A DNA stretch of 64,000 nt from Neobacillus notoginsengisoli (GCF_003515685.1 NZ_QWEG01000003.1:62001-126000); one strand, 5' to 3'. Positions 26,231-35,095 are shown, numbered from the stretch's first letter. A program made the numbers and translations. The notes: generated from the letters alone by a model not told the origin.

Positions 26231-27157
26231 TTACTCTCCCAAAAACGACTTTTTGAAGAAATCGAGCTGGTATTCAAGGGTAATCGGGTCGTTGAAGTAA
26301 AATTCCTTCGCGTTTACTTCAAAGACGCGGTTATTCTTGACAGCCGGGATGTTTTTATACGTTTCCGTCTGCTGGAAGGAAGTATCGCCGTCTGAATTTT
26401 TGCTAAAGATCACGTAGTCGCCAGCATAGTCGGCCAACACTTCTGGTGAAATCGCATAGAAGCCTGGCTTCAGGACATCCTGCTTCACTTTTTCAGGCAT
26501 ATTCAGCTTCATTTCCTGATAAAGGATTTCTGTTCCCCTCGCAAAATTTTCGCCGAAAACGAACAATTGCTTGTCCTGGTTTTCAATGACGGAAACAGTG
26601 GCATCGGCGCCAATTTTCGCTTTGATTTCTTCGCCTGCCGCCGCGGCTTCCTTCTTGAAGTTCTCAACCCATTCTGTTGCTTCTCTTTCTTTGTTCAAAA
26701 GCTTCCCAATTTCGATGTGCTGGGTTAGGTAATCGTTTTTGCCATACGTAATTGTAACGGTTGGCGCGATTTTCTTTAACTTGTCGACATTCTTTGTATC
26801 GGCCTGGCCAATAATCAAGTCTGGTTCAAGCTCGATAATTTTTTCAAGGTTTTCATCGGTAACGACCTCTGCGTTTTTCAAACCGTCTTCAAAACGTGGA
26901 TTTGCCTTGGACCACGCATCAATCCCGACAATATTGCCGCCAAGAGCAAGTACGCTCCCCGAATACGAGAAGGATAGGACGACAATCCTTTGTGGATCGG
27001 CCGGTACTTCGACAGGGCCATTTTCGGATTGATAGGTAATCGTTGTTGGTTTTTCATCTTTTTTCGCCGATTCATTGTTTTTATCCCCGGTTTTACTACC
27101 GCAGGCACTAAGCACCAGTGCCAGTACCAGCAGGATAGGCATAAGTTTTTTTGTCAT
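26231..27157 (-). CDS. Iron-siderophore-binding lipoprotein
   Basis: The 308-residue protein has a lipoprotein signal (MTKKLMPILLVLALVLSAC) and a FepB/FhuD-type cluster A substrate-binding domain (VEVPADPQRIVVL, then KIIELEPDLIIG). It is anchored outside the membrane and delivers ferric siderophore to the permeases. AGAGGAG precedes the ATG at 27157. The start lies 50 bases inside the end of the ATPase gene, an unusually long overlap. YfiY-like proteins for schizokinen-type siderophores are the closest idea. Confidence 0.92.
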   Translation of the reverse strand: MTKKLMPILLVLALVLSACGSKTGDKNNESAKKDEKPTTITYQSENGPVEVPADPQRIVVLSFSYSGSVLALGGNIVGIDAWSKANPRFEDGLKNAEVVTDENLEKIIELEPDLIIGQADTKNVDKLKKIAPTVTITYGKNDYLTQHIEIGKLLNKEREATEWVENFKKEAAAAGEEIKAKIGADATVSVIENQDKQLFVFGENFARGTEILYQEMKLNMPEKVKQDVLKPGFYAISPEVLADYAGDYVIFSKNSDGDTSFQQTETYKNIPAVKNNRVFEVNAKEFYFNDPITLEYQLDFFKKSFLGE

Positions 27158-27953
27158 TTGCTTTGTCTCCTCTAATCAAGTTGTAAGTTAAGCACATTGG
27201 TTTTTTCGTCCTCGGGTCAAGCCCGATTTCAGCTTCTATATTAAATACGTCGCGGAGGACGTGGCGGTTAATGACAAACTCACAAGTTCCTGACTTGACA
27301 ATCTGCCCGTCTTTCATGGCGATGATATGGTCCGCAAATCTCGCTGCCTGGTTCAAGTCATGGAGGACCATGACGATTGTCCGGCCTTGTTCACGATTCA
27401 AGTCTTGAAGCAGTTCAAGAACCTCAAGCTGATGCGCCATATCAAGATATGTCGTTGGTTCATCAAGGAAGATGATGTCTGTTTCCTGCGCCAATGCCAT
27501 CGCAATCCAGACGCGCTGGCGCTGTCCGCCTGAAAGGGCATCGACCGGCTTGTATTTATACTCGATTGTGCGGGTCACTTCAAGAGCCCAATCGATGACT
27601 TCTATATCTTTTTTTGTCAAACGGCCGAATCCTTTTTGATAAGGGAAGCGCCCATAGGAAACGAGCTCGCCGACAGTCAATCCAGCTGAGCTTTCAGGAG
27701 TCTGGGGGAGGATGGCCATTTTTTTTGCAAGATTCTTCGTATCCTCGCGTACAATGCTGACGCCATCGAGGAGAATCGAACCTGACTGATGGGAAATAAT
27801 TCGTGACATCGCTTTAAGCAAAGTCGATTTTCCGCAGCCGTTCGGCCCGATGATCACAGTGATTTGATTGTCTGGAATATCAACGGATAAATTTTTCACA
27901 ATTAAACGGTCATCATAGCCAACTTGCAATCTATCAGTATAGAGGCGGCCCAT
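27108..27953 (-). CDS. Iron-siderophore ABC transporter ATPase
   Basis: The ~281-residue ATPase has Walker A GPNGCGKST, signature LSGGQRQRV, Walker B IIFLDEPTTYLD and the switch histidine in MVLHDLNQA. It energises the two FecCD permeases, as YusV/FhuC do. I start at ATG 27953 behind GGAGGGA. The 11 codons upstream run into the Fur box. Its C-terminus extends 50 bases into the binding-protein gene, ending in a lysine/glycine-rich tail. Confidence 0.94.
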   Translation of the reverse strand: MGRLYTDRLQVGYDDRLIVKNLSVDIPDNQITVIIGPNGCGKSTLLKAMSRIISHQSGSILLDGVSIVREDTKNLAKKMAILPQTPESSAGLTVGELVSYGRFPYQKGFGRLTKKDIEVIDWALEVTRTIEYKYKPVDALSGGQRQRVWIAMALAQETDIIFLDEPTTYLDMAHQLEVLELLQDLNREQGRTIVMVLHDLNQAARFADHIIAMKDGQIVKSGTCEFVINRHVLRDVFNIEAEIGLDPRTKKPMCLTYNLIRGDKANDKKTYAYPAGTGTGA

Positions 27954-27979
27954 ACTTATCCCTCCAAAAACTTCATCTA

Positions 27980-28003
27980 TTATCATTGATAATGATTATC
28001 ACT
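27980..28003 (-). promoter_or_regulatory. Fur box of the siderophore operon
   Basis: TTATCATTGATAATGATTATC is too long to give whole; the core GATAATGATTATC and its overlapping dyad TATCATTGATA match the Bacillus 7-1-7 Fur consensus. It lies about 30-50 bases upstream of the ATPase start, where it would block the promoter when iron is plentiful. Confidence 0.9.
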
Positions 28004-28132
28004 TTCGCTTCAATAACACTATATAAGTTTTGTTAATTCGAGTCAATGTCAAACCTGTGACATTCAATGAAGTTCTAAAAATGTTAACAATTGAGGAAGT
28101 AAACACGTGAAAATACATGTTGGTTAGAAGTG

Positions 28133-28167
28133 GGAAAGCTGCCTGGCAATAAGCCTAGCAGCTTTCC
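28133..28167. terminator. Hairpin between the SASP gene and the siderophore operon
   Basis: GGAAAGCTGC pairs perfectly with GCAGCTTTCC. The T-rich flank CTTTTT is on the plus strand; on the minus strand, where the SASP gene is read, the flank is weaker. It probably ends the SASP transcript. Confidence 0.65.
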
Positions 28168-28180
28168 TTTTTGAAACCGG

Positions 28181-28378
28181 CTATTGTTGTCCAGTCCGGT
28201 TTCGCATAGCCTGTTCGCCGAGTGCGACAAGACGCTTTGTCATTTCGCCTCCGACTGAACCGTTTGCCCGTGCGGTTGTGTCAGCACCAAGTTGTACTCC
28301 AAACTCATTGGCGATTTCCTCTTTCATCTGGTCAAGCGCATTGCCCGAACCTGGAACCAACAGTTTGTTTCTAGCCAT
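28181..28378 (-). CDS. Alpha/beta-type small acid-soluble spore protein
   Basis: The 65-residue protein has the conserved SASP pattern: [11 protein letters not shown], containing the GPR protease cleavage site, and [18 protein letters not shown]. Such proteins coat spore DNA and protect it; they are made in the forespore. GGGGAGTG precedes the ATG at 28378. This gene is direct evidence that the organism sporulates. Confidence 0.95.
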   Translation of the reverse strand: MARNKLLVPGSGNALDQMKEEIANEFGVQLGADTTARANGSVGGEMTKRLVALGEQAMRNRTGQQ

Positions 28379-28403
28379 GATCGATCACTCCCCACGAAGG
28401 TTT

Positions 28404-28421
28404 GAGCAAATAAATTTGCTC
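28404..28421. promoter_or_regulatory. Perfect palindrome upstream of the SASP gene
   Basis: GAGCAAATAAATTTGCTC has 8-bp arms with two central bases and lies 26 bases before the SASP start codon. It could form a 5' UTR hairpin or be a protein site. No role is known to me. Confidence 0.5.
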
Positions 28422-28556
28422 GGTTTTACTATTTCCTTTTTGGGAAATCTCATCCATCGATTATTTTTCTGGACAAAAATTAATAGGGTATAGGCTTTTT
28501 TACTAGGATTGGAAATGATAAAATAGAATCAACTTTACTAGAAGGGAGGAAACGAA

Positions 28557-28871
28557 ATGGAACAGAAAGAACTCCTGCAGGCACTTTTGCAGGCGATGAA
28601 TGAATTTCGTGCAGAAGTAAATGAAAAACTATCCGGCTTGGATGCAAAGATTTCCGGTATGGAAACTAAGATCATCGGCATGGATGCGAGGGTTTCCGGC
28701 ATTGAGGGTGGGTTGAAGGATCTGAACCAGAAGGTAGACCGAATTGAGAGAACAGTCAACGGTCACACCGACATTCTACATTCATTTAAATTTGACGTCG
28801 ACTTTTTGGCTGAAAAACAAGTAAAGAATGCAATGAAAATGAACAGGATTGAAAAGTTGCTTAACTACTGA
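28557..28871 (+). CDS. Coiled-coil protein, unknown function
   Basis: The 104-residue protein is almost entirely heptad-repeat (LSGLDAKISGMETKI, then MDARVSGIEGGLKDLNQKVDRIERTV), so a long coiled coil is expected. There is no signal peptide. ATG 28557 follows GAAGGGAGG. Similar short coiled-coil proteins are common in Bacillus; function is unknown. The repeat I(S/I)GM(E/D) suggests slippage within the gene. Confidence 0.8.
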   Translation: MEQKELLQALLQAMNEFRAEVNEKLSGLDAKISGMETKIIGMDARVSGIEGGLKDLNQKVDRIERTVNGHTDILHSFKFDVDFLAEKQVKNAMKMNRIEKLLNY

Positions 28872-29190
28872 TTCTCCACGAAAGCCTTTTTTAATCCTGT
28901 TTTTGCTCCTTACCAAACGAAAAAACACTTCTCTTTTGCAAAAATCCCCAATTATTTTGAAACATCCCTGTAACAGCCTGTAAAAAACCATCCAACTCCT
29001 ACAATCGAAGGATATTTTTGGCGATACTGGATGCCACGGAAGGTTTTTCCTGCTATCCCGCTAAACTGCTTGCCATTAGGGTTAAAAGCAGTCGATATTC
29101 CTTTGTTAAATTTTGGGCCATGAAAGCAAGTATTACAGCTGATAGCCTAGTAGTAGAGAACAAATTCAGAAACTACTAGGGGGAATAAAG
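28872..29190. other. Gene-free stretch between coiled-coil and LysM hydrolase genes
   Basis: The stretch holds one TTTTGCAAAA palindrome (28934-28943). I see no ORF with a start and ribosome site and no clear terminator. AGGGGG precedes the next gene. Confidence 0.5.
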
Positions 29191-29787
29191 ATGAATAGAT
29201 TTAAAAAACTAGTGATTGCTGCTGGTTTAATCTTTTCCATGTCAGCAACAATCGCTTCCCAAACAGAAGCAGCCACAACCCATACTGTCAAATCAGGTGA
29301 AACGTATTATAAAATTGCCGTAAAACATGGAGTTCCTGTAAAAAAACTGATGAGTGCCAACAATGCGAAAAGCTCCGCTTTAAATGTCGGCAAAAATCTT
29401 ACTATACCAAACTCTACGATTACTGCCGCTGAAAAAGATCTTATGGCCCGCCTCGTTCGTGCCGAAGCTGTTGGCGAACCGTATGCGGGTAAAGTTGCCG
29501 TTGCCACGGTTATCCTAAACCGTGTCGCGAGCAAAGACTTCCCGAACACTATCGAAGGCGTTGTAAACCAAGTCTCCAATGGCCACTATGCCTTTACTCC
29601 GGTCCAGAATGGGGCAATCAACAAGGCAGCCGATGCGGCATCAAAGCGCGCTGTGAATGAAGCAATCGCCTACCAAGGGCAGGGGAATGGAAGCTTGTTC
29701 TTCTACAATCCGAAAACTGCCGTAAGCAAATGGATCTTCTCACGTAAAACGACAGTCACAATTGGCAACCACCGTTTTGCAAAATAA
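29191..29787 (+). CDS. Secreted LysM cell-wall hydrolase (SleB/CwlJ-like)
   Basis: The 198-residue protein has a signal peptide (cleavage near TEAATTH) and one LysM peptidoglycan-binding domain (HTVKSGETYYKIAVKHGV, residues about 31-75). A Hydrolase_2 domain follows (LMARLVRAEAVGEPYAGKVAVA and GHYAFTPVQ). Family members are lytic transglycosylase-like enzymes of spore cortex or cell wall. ATG 29191 follows AGGGGGAA. TTTTGCAAAA overlaps the last codons (FAK, stop). A strong terminator follows. Confidence 0.92.
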   Translation: MNRFKKLVIAAGLIFSMSATIASQTEAATTHTVKSGETYYKIAVKHGVPVKKLMSANNAKSSALNVGKNLTIPNSTITAAEKDLMARLVRAEAVGEPYAGKVAVATVILNRVASKDFPNTIEGVVNQVSNGHYAFTPVQNGAINKAADAASKRAVNEAIAYQGQGNGSLFFYNPKTAVSKWIFSRKTTVTIGNHRFAK

Positions 29788-29797
29788 AAACCTCAGA

Positions 29798-29834
29798 ATG
29801 CACCATCCTTTTATAGGGTGGTGTATTTTTTTAT
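29798..29834 (+). terminator. Terminator after the LysM hydrolase gene
   Basis: TGCACCATCC pairs with GGGTGGTGTA (two G-T pairs), followed by seven T. Confidence 0.88.
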
Positions 29835-29962
29835 TCCACACTTTATTAAAACCAATGTAAACGTAGAACCAGCTATCTAAATAGGCTTCGTCGTCGTACC
29901 TCTTTTACTACATAACGATTTCTTTAAACTAAGTTGTTCATGAACCGCTGAAAACTAATGGC

Positions 29963-30075
29963 ATTCGTCCGAATGAGGAGGCGTTTCCTCCAAATCCCGG
30001 AGTCATTCGTCCGGATCAGCTGGGGATTCATCCGGAATCCAGGTGCATTCGTCCAAAAGACCACTTCATTCGTCC
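29963..30075 (+). repeat. 21-bp periodic ATTCGTCC array (array 4, six units)
   Basis: Cores begin at 29963, 29984 (degenerate TTTCCTCC), 30005, 30026 (ATTCATCC), 30047 and 30068, each exactly 21 bp apart. Several are extended to ATTCGTCCGGAT. It stands between the LysM-hydrolase terminator and a three-gene paralog set, about 100 bases before the first start. Confidence 0.9.
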
Positions 30076-30174
30076 GGATGAAAAATTTACACGGCTTCGT
30101 ACGGATGTTTTAAAGGAAAAAAGTTCAAAGAATAGAATGTAATAGTATAAAAGAAAACTCATCAGGGGGCGTTT

Positions 30175-31218
30175 ATGAAGAAGTACATCCTGCCAATCGG
30201 CATCTTACTTATATCCATTTTCTTATTAAACACAGTCATCGAACCAAAAGAACCGGAAAAGGTTAGTAATTCAGAAACAAATGACGAAAAGTCGAGACTG
30301 GTTCCCGCTTTTAAAGCGGATGAAGTTCCCGATGAAAAGCCACTCTTGATTTATGAAGGCGATAATTTTTTAGCCCAACTCTCGAAAGACGACGTTGAAA
30401 CAGCTGCAAAAAAAGTTAGGCCATTGGAAGTGAAGCCTTATCAGCACGCATGGTTAAAATTTGAAGAATATACGGAACACATTACCATCTCTGAATGGGA
30501 CGAAGGAAAAGAGTCCGAACCGGAAAACACCAATACGTACGAAACAGGAGGGATTCCTGGTGTAAAAGTACTGCTCATCAGGACACAGCGGCGGGATAAA
30601 AGCGCAGCAGTCTATGTAGCAAAAGTCAGGGTAAAGAACATTTATTCCTATCAAAAGCATCTTTCTCCAAATATAAATAACTATACGGTTATTGGATTTT
30701 TTGCTGATGATGAATCAAAAATTGCCATGCCGCACCCGATGAAAGATTTTTACGACATTCGGGCGCTCGAGGGAAGTTTGGAATCGCATCAAAATGAGTT
30801 TCCTGAACTGGATATCCGAAATCTCCCAACCTACTATCTTTTTAAAAAGGGAAACATTTTATATAAAACCGGAGAATACAAAGAGCTGGTTGCTTATTTA
30901 AACCAAGAAAATGTACTGACCTTTGAAGGGAAAAGTGATAATTGGGAAGTAAACTTGTTCGTTCGTCAAAATCTGAAAACAATTAAACAGCAGGTTAGCA
31001 TTCGTTACATCGGGAAATCTGCTCTAAATCAATCTCCAGTTGATTTAGAGGTTTCCGGCCCGTCATGGAACTGGGGGAGTTCGATCGACCTTGACAAGGA
31101 TAAAAAACTTACATCAGAGGTCGACGTAGATATCGAGGTAAGCCCAGAAGATTCTATCACGTGCATCCTGAAGTGGAACGGCAAAGAAGAACAGATCGAA
31201 TTATTTTATGCGAACTGA
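30175..31218 (+). CDS. Membrane-anchored protein with thioredoxin-like region, paralog 1
   Basis: The 347-residue protein has an N-terminal membrane anchor (MKKYILPIGILLISIFLL). A variable linker, a conserved domain (VRPLEVKPYQ...ISEWDEG) and a region like the second half of a thioredoxin fold (FPELDIRNLPTYYLFKKGN, where Leu-Pro-Thr matches the cis-proline site) follow, then a beta-rich C-terminus. No CXXC is present, so redox activity is not expected. It is first of three tandem paralogs. ATG 30175 follows AGGGGGCG. The fold is my inference; I do not know the family name. Confidence 0.75.
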   Translation: MKKYILPIGILLISIFLLNTVIEPKEPEKVSNSETNDEKSRLVPAFKADEVPDEKPLLIYEGDNFLAQLSKDDVETAAKKVRPLEVKPYQHAWLKFEEYTEHITISEWDEGKESEPENTNTYETGGIPGVKVLLIRTQRRDKSAAVYVAKVRVKNIYSYQKHLSPNINNYTVIGFFADDESKIAMPHPMKDFYDIRALEGSLESHQNEFPELDIRNLPTYYLFKKGNILYKTGEYKELVAYLNQENVLTFEGKSDNWEVNLFVRQNLKTIKQQVSIRYIGKSALNQSPVDLEVSGPSWNWGSSIDLDKDKKLTSEVDVDIEVSPEDSITCILKWNGKEEQIELFYAN

Positions 31219-31306
31219 TCTTTGCCAACAGGCACTAAAACAGAGTCAATTCATTTTTGCAAAAGTGGTCTTAAGGGAATCATGAATCATTGTCTAGGGG
31301 GAAGCC

Positions 31307-32335
31307 ATGAAAAAATATATCCTGCCGATCGGTATCCTGATTATGTCGATTTTCTTACTAAATCAAGTCATAGAGCCGAAGGAAGATAAAAAGCCAGAAC
31401 CGTCATGAAGCCAAGTCCTTTCCGATGCCAGAAATTTTCACCGATATAAACAAAGGGGAAGCAGCGCTGCTGATGAAAAATGAGTCAGACAGCAAGCTTA
31501 CAAATCAGCAAGTTAGCGAGATGAGCAGGAAAATAAAGCCGGTGGAAATCAACCCATTCGAAAAAGTCACCGTTCATTTCTCTGACGATCCCGCAAGTAT
31601 ATCAATTTCTGAATGGGATTTTGAAAATAGCGCCGAAACCGATTCGATTGATCAAAATGTTTTTGATTTTTCCGCTCTACCAGGCTTTAAAACGATGATT
31701 ATTCGCGCAAAGTGGGATAACGGTACTGCGTGCGGGTGAAACAAACCTATTCCTATCAGGACCTTTTGTCGCGGAATAAGGAACGCTTCACCGTATTGGG
31801 TATCTTTGAATTAGAAAAGGAAACTAGGGAAATGCCTAAGCCGGTGGGAGGTTTTTATAATGCCCGGATAATTGGAGGCTCGCTTGAGGAACTTCGTGAT
31901 TCATACCCGGAATTGAAAATCAAAAACCTGCCAGCTTTTTATATTTTTGAAAATGCCCGTATTCTTTATGTCGCAAAGGATTTAGAGGAATTAAACACCT
32001 ATCTAACTCAAGATAAAGTTCTAATATACGAGGGGAAATCAGAGAATTGGCGGGGGCAGCTGATTGTTTATCAAAAGCTTGGAAGCGGGAAGATGGATTT
32101 TTTCCTCGGCTACATTGGCAAAGATAAACATCCGTCCGGAACACTCGAATTCGAGTTAACAGGTTCGAACTTTTCCTGGCAAGAAGGTAGCCTCGTTTTA
32201 GATCCATTAGGAAACTATACGACGGATAATCCCATTGAAGTCCAAATGACCGAAAACGACAGTATCATCTGTACAATTAAGCAGGACGGTAAGAAAGAAC
32301 AGATTATCTTGAAGTTTAAAGAAGATGCTAGTTAG
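31307..32335 (+). pseudogene. Broken paralog 2 (two frameshifts)
   Basis: ATG 31307 opens a copy of the paralog N-terminus (MKKYILPIGILIMSIFLL) that hits TGA after 33 codons at about 31405. Homology continues in another frame from about 31398 to 31739, then returns to the original frame from about 31726 to 32335. The second break looks like a ~19-base deletion that removes the equivalent of AVYVAK found in paralog 1, between short GCA repeats. Downstream sequence keeps the FPELKI-type and NLPAFYIF motifs. Two independent lesions make it a decaying gene, unless a sequencing error accounts for the first. Confidence 0.85.
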
Positions 32336-32405
32336 CAAAAAAAGAAACCTTTACGGCAATGCAGTTCCAAACCGAAAACAAGTTGGCTGGTTAAGGGGGA
32401 AAGCC

Positions 32406-33452
32406 ATGAAGAAATACATTCTGCCGTTGGCTATTCTAATGGTTTCTGTCTTTTTTTTGAATCAGGCGATCGAGCCAAAGGAAAAAAAAGAGCCAGCCAA
32501 AGAGGCTAACACCATCCCGATTCCGGATATTATGTCTTATTTTAGTAAGGAAAAAACAAATTTAATCAGAAAAAGTGACAGTAAAAGGAAACTGACGGAT
32601 AAAGAGATCAACAAAGCGGCAAACAAAGTGAAACCACTTGAAGTTAATCCTTATGAAATAATCACCTTTGCCTTTTTCCCAGATGAAAAGCCGGATCTGT
32701 CAGTGACGGAATGGGATGCGAAAACTGGGGAAGAAAGAATTCCTGTTGATAATGGGTATTTTGGTTTTGTATATCCTTCCGGCCTAAAAACAATTCTTGT
32801 CAGAGCAAAATGGAATGACGGGAAGGCGGCGATTTATGTTGCAAAAGTCCACGTGAATAAAATGTATTCCTATCAGGAATTGCTATCGGCAAATCTAAAT
32901 CATTTTACCGTAATGGGTTTCTTTGATAGTCAGGCTCATAAAAGGGAAATGCCAACGAAGGTGGAGAGCCTATATGATATTAGCCAAAGGGAAGGGACCC
33001 TGGAATCATTGAAGGTGGATTATCCTGAATTGGATATACGAAAGCTTCCCGCCTATTATATTTTTCAGTATGGTAAGCCGTTCTTTGTCACCAATGATAG
33101 TGAGGAGTTAAAAACATATCTCAACCAAGAAAAAGTCTTAATTTTTGAGGGGAAATCAGAAAACTGGGAGGCTCAGCTTGCAATCTATCAAAAATTGGGC
33201 AATGGGAAACTTCACCTAACTATAAGATATATAAAAAACGAAGATAAGCCTGTAGAGCCATTTACATTTTTTATTACCGGTCCGTCAAGTTTGCGGGTGG
33301 AAGGGACACTTGATGTAAATGAACGTGAGATCGCAGATATGCTGGTTCCGATGGATGTCCATGTATCAGAAAACGATAGTATTACATGTAAAATCATTTT
33401 TGCAGGGAAAGAAGAGGAGATTATTCTTAAGTATATGAATGATGGAAACTGA
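32406..33452 (+). CDS. Membrane-anchored protein with thioredoxin-like region, paralog 3
   Basis: The 348-residue protein aligns with paralog 1 along its length: anchor MKKYILPLAILMVSVFFLN, conserved VKPLEVNPYE, VTEWDAKTG, and YPELDIRKLPAYYIFQYGK with the Leu-Pro position of a thioredoxin-like fold. It too lacks CXXC. ATG 32406 follows GGGGGAAAGCC, the same leader as the other copies, which supports duplication including the ribosome site. The longer upstream frame overlaps the pseudogene and is rejected. Function unknown. Confidence 0.77.
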   Translation: MKKYILPLAILMVSVFFLNQAIEPKEKKEPAKEANTIPIPDIMSYFSKEKTNLIRKSDSKRKLTDKEINKAANKVKPLEVNPYEIITFAFFPDEKPDLSVTEWDAKTGEERIPVDNGYFGFVYPSGLKTILVRAKWNDGKAAIYVAKVHVNKMYSYQELLSANLNHFTVMGFFDSQAHKREMPTKVESLYDISQREGTLESLKVDYPELDIRKLPAYYIFQYGKPFFVTNDSEELKTYLNQEKVLIFEGKSENWEAQLAIYQKLGNGKLHLTIRYIKNEDKPVEPFTFFITGPSSLRVEGTLDVNEREIADMLVPMDVHVSENDSITCKIIFAGKEEEIILKYMNDGN

Positions 33453-33634
33453 AGAATTAATCAGGCTTTTGGCAAAAGCTAATTTCCATCAACCGCTGAC
33501 TTTATGTTTTGATTTTACAATTGGATAATGAACTATCATAAGCAATGGACAGGCGGGGTTACCCGAATTCCCAGTAATAATCTATGCGCCGGCAAAATAG
33601 GATAGGGTATCTATTGTTTTTGGAGGGAGCTATA

Positions 33635-34030
33635 TTGAAAGATATCCGTGTTACAGGAGAAATGCTGGCCACTTATTACGAACTGAACAAAAGAAAAAAA
33701 GAAATTGAAGCTGAGATGAATGCTCTGAAGGACAGCTTTCACGAATTCTTTGATGCACAGATTGGAAAGGAAGATAAAGGCGAGGTCATCCTGAACGGCT
33801 TCAAACTCCAGAGGCAAATCAGGAGATCGGAGAAATATGATGAAATCGCTACAGTCCAAAGACTAGAGGAATTGCAAATGAATGACTTGATCCAGACTGT
33901 TAAAAAACCCGATGGGGTCAAAATTAAGTCTGCCCTTAATCTTGGCTTTTTGCAGGAAAAGGACCTTGAAGGCTGTATGATCACCACTTCCTCTTCTGCC
34001 ATCACTGTAAAACCCATTACACCTCGTTGA
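33635..34030 (+). CDS. Small coiled-coil protein, unknown function
   Basis: The frame is 131 residues from TTG 33635 behind GGAGGGAG; a longer frame from 33584 lacks a site. The N-terminal half (LATYYELNKRKKEIEAEMNALKD) is helical and charged, followed by GFKLQRQIRRSEKYDE. The pattern resembles small phage or plasmid proteins, but I recognise no family. A terminator follows. Confidence 0.65.
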   Translation: MKDIRVTGEMLATYYELNKRKKEIEAEMNALKDSFHEFFDAQIGKEDKGEVILNGFKLQRQIRRSEKYDEIATVQRLEELQMNDLIQTVKKPDGVKIKSALNLGFLQEKDLEGCMITTSSSAITVKPITPR

Positions 34031-34081
34031 TGCCATTATGCCAATCGACAAAAAAGCCCTTTTTTATTATGAAATTAATGA

Positions 34082-34132
34082 AAAACAGCACCAGCTCATG
34101 TTACTTACAGAGCAAAGGTGCTGTTTTCTTTT
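34082..34132 (+). terminator. Terminator after the coiled-coil gene
   Basis: AAAACAGCACC pairs with GGTGCTGTTTT around a 24-base loop, followed by CTTTTC. Confidence 0.82.
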
Positions 34133-34252
34133 CTATATACTATATAGGTTGAAGTAGAGATTTTCTTTTCAAGGTGAATCTTGGTTGATTTGCGCTTCAC
34201 AAAGGAAAGCTTCTGAGATTAATCATCGCAGGGACAGGCGGTTTTTGCGTGT

Positions 34253-34488
34253 CACGCGGCACTTCGCTTTCCGCGGGGCGTCAGTGGAGCCTCCTCGGCG
34301 CTTTGGCGCCTGCGGGGTCCCCACCTTGCCGCCGCATCCCGCAGGACAAACAGCTTCCTAGAATAAGCTTTGCACGAAGGAAATGCGATAGCACAAAGGA
34401 AAGCTTCTCCGAACTTACATCGCATGAAATTATGCGATAGCATAATTGAGGATTTTCGAGGAGTCTTCGTGCCTTCCGCTCCAATCAA
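34253..34488 (+). repeat. Long GC-rich dispersed repeat, interrupted copy
   Basis: The left part (CACTTCGCTTTCCGCGGGGCG through CCGCATCCCGC in pieces) and right part (GGAGTCTTCGTGCC, TCCAATCAAC) match the intact copy at 19945-20072. About 115 extra bases separate them. The insert contains ATGCGATAGCA twice and CACAAAGGAAAGCTTCT, which also lies just outside at about 34196-34212. It stands in the leader region of the YdcZ gene. Confidence 0.75.
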
Positions 34489-34669
34489 CCTACTTCCTTG
34501 GCTAATTTGTGTAAAAATAAGTTCAACCTATATAAATCTGTTTTGCAGGACGATCTAAGGTTTGTTAGCATGAATGTTAGATTAAATATTTATTCAGGAC
34601 ATATGTCCTTTCAAAATGACCTGCCGCCATTTCATAATGGAATTATTCAGATTGAAAAGGAGAAACAAG

Positions 34670-35095
34670 ATGCGTGGCATACTATTTGCTATTTTAGGCG
34701 GCGGCTTTATCACACTTCAAAGTGTCGCAAATGCAAGAATCAGCCAGGATATTGGAATGTGGCAAACAGCCTCGTTAACACAATTGACTGGATTTTTGAC
34801 GGCCTTCCTCATCCTGCTTGTAGCAAGAGATGGGAAATGGCACGAAATGAAAAAAGTAAAACCGCTCTATCTTACAGGGGGAGCTTTTGCTGCCGTGATC
34901 CTTTCGAGCAATGTGAAAGCCATTCAGTTGGTCGGGGTGACGCTGACAACGTCAGCTATGCTGTTTGCACAGTTGTATACCGCTTTTCTCGTAGATGGGA
35001 GAGGCTGGTTCGAGATTGCAAAACAGAATATGAGGCTGCCTCAGTTTTTAGGGATCGGGATCATGATTGCCGGAGTGATCATTTTACAATATTGA
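34670..35095 (+). CDS. YdcZ-family DMT transporter subunit 1
   Basis: The 141-residue protein has four to five membrane helices (FAILGGGFITLQSVANARIS, LTGFLTAFLILLVA, GVTLTTSAMLFAQLYTAFLVD). This is the YdcZ/DUF606 half-size drug/metabolite transporter fold. ATG 34670 follows AAAAGGAG. It is one of two such genes on either side of a Crp-family regulator, suggesting a heteromeric exporter, as in EmrE-like pairs. The substrate is not predictable. Confidence 0.88.
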   Translation: MRGILFAILGGGFITLQSVANARISQDIGMWQTASLTQLTGFLTAFLILLVARDGKWHEMKKVKPLYLTGGAFAAVILSSNVKAIQLVGVTLTTSAMLFAQLYTAFLVDGRGWFEIAKQNMRLPQFLGIGIMIAGVIILQY

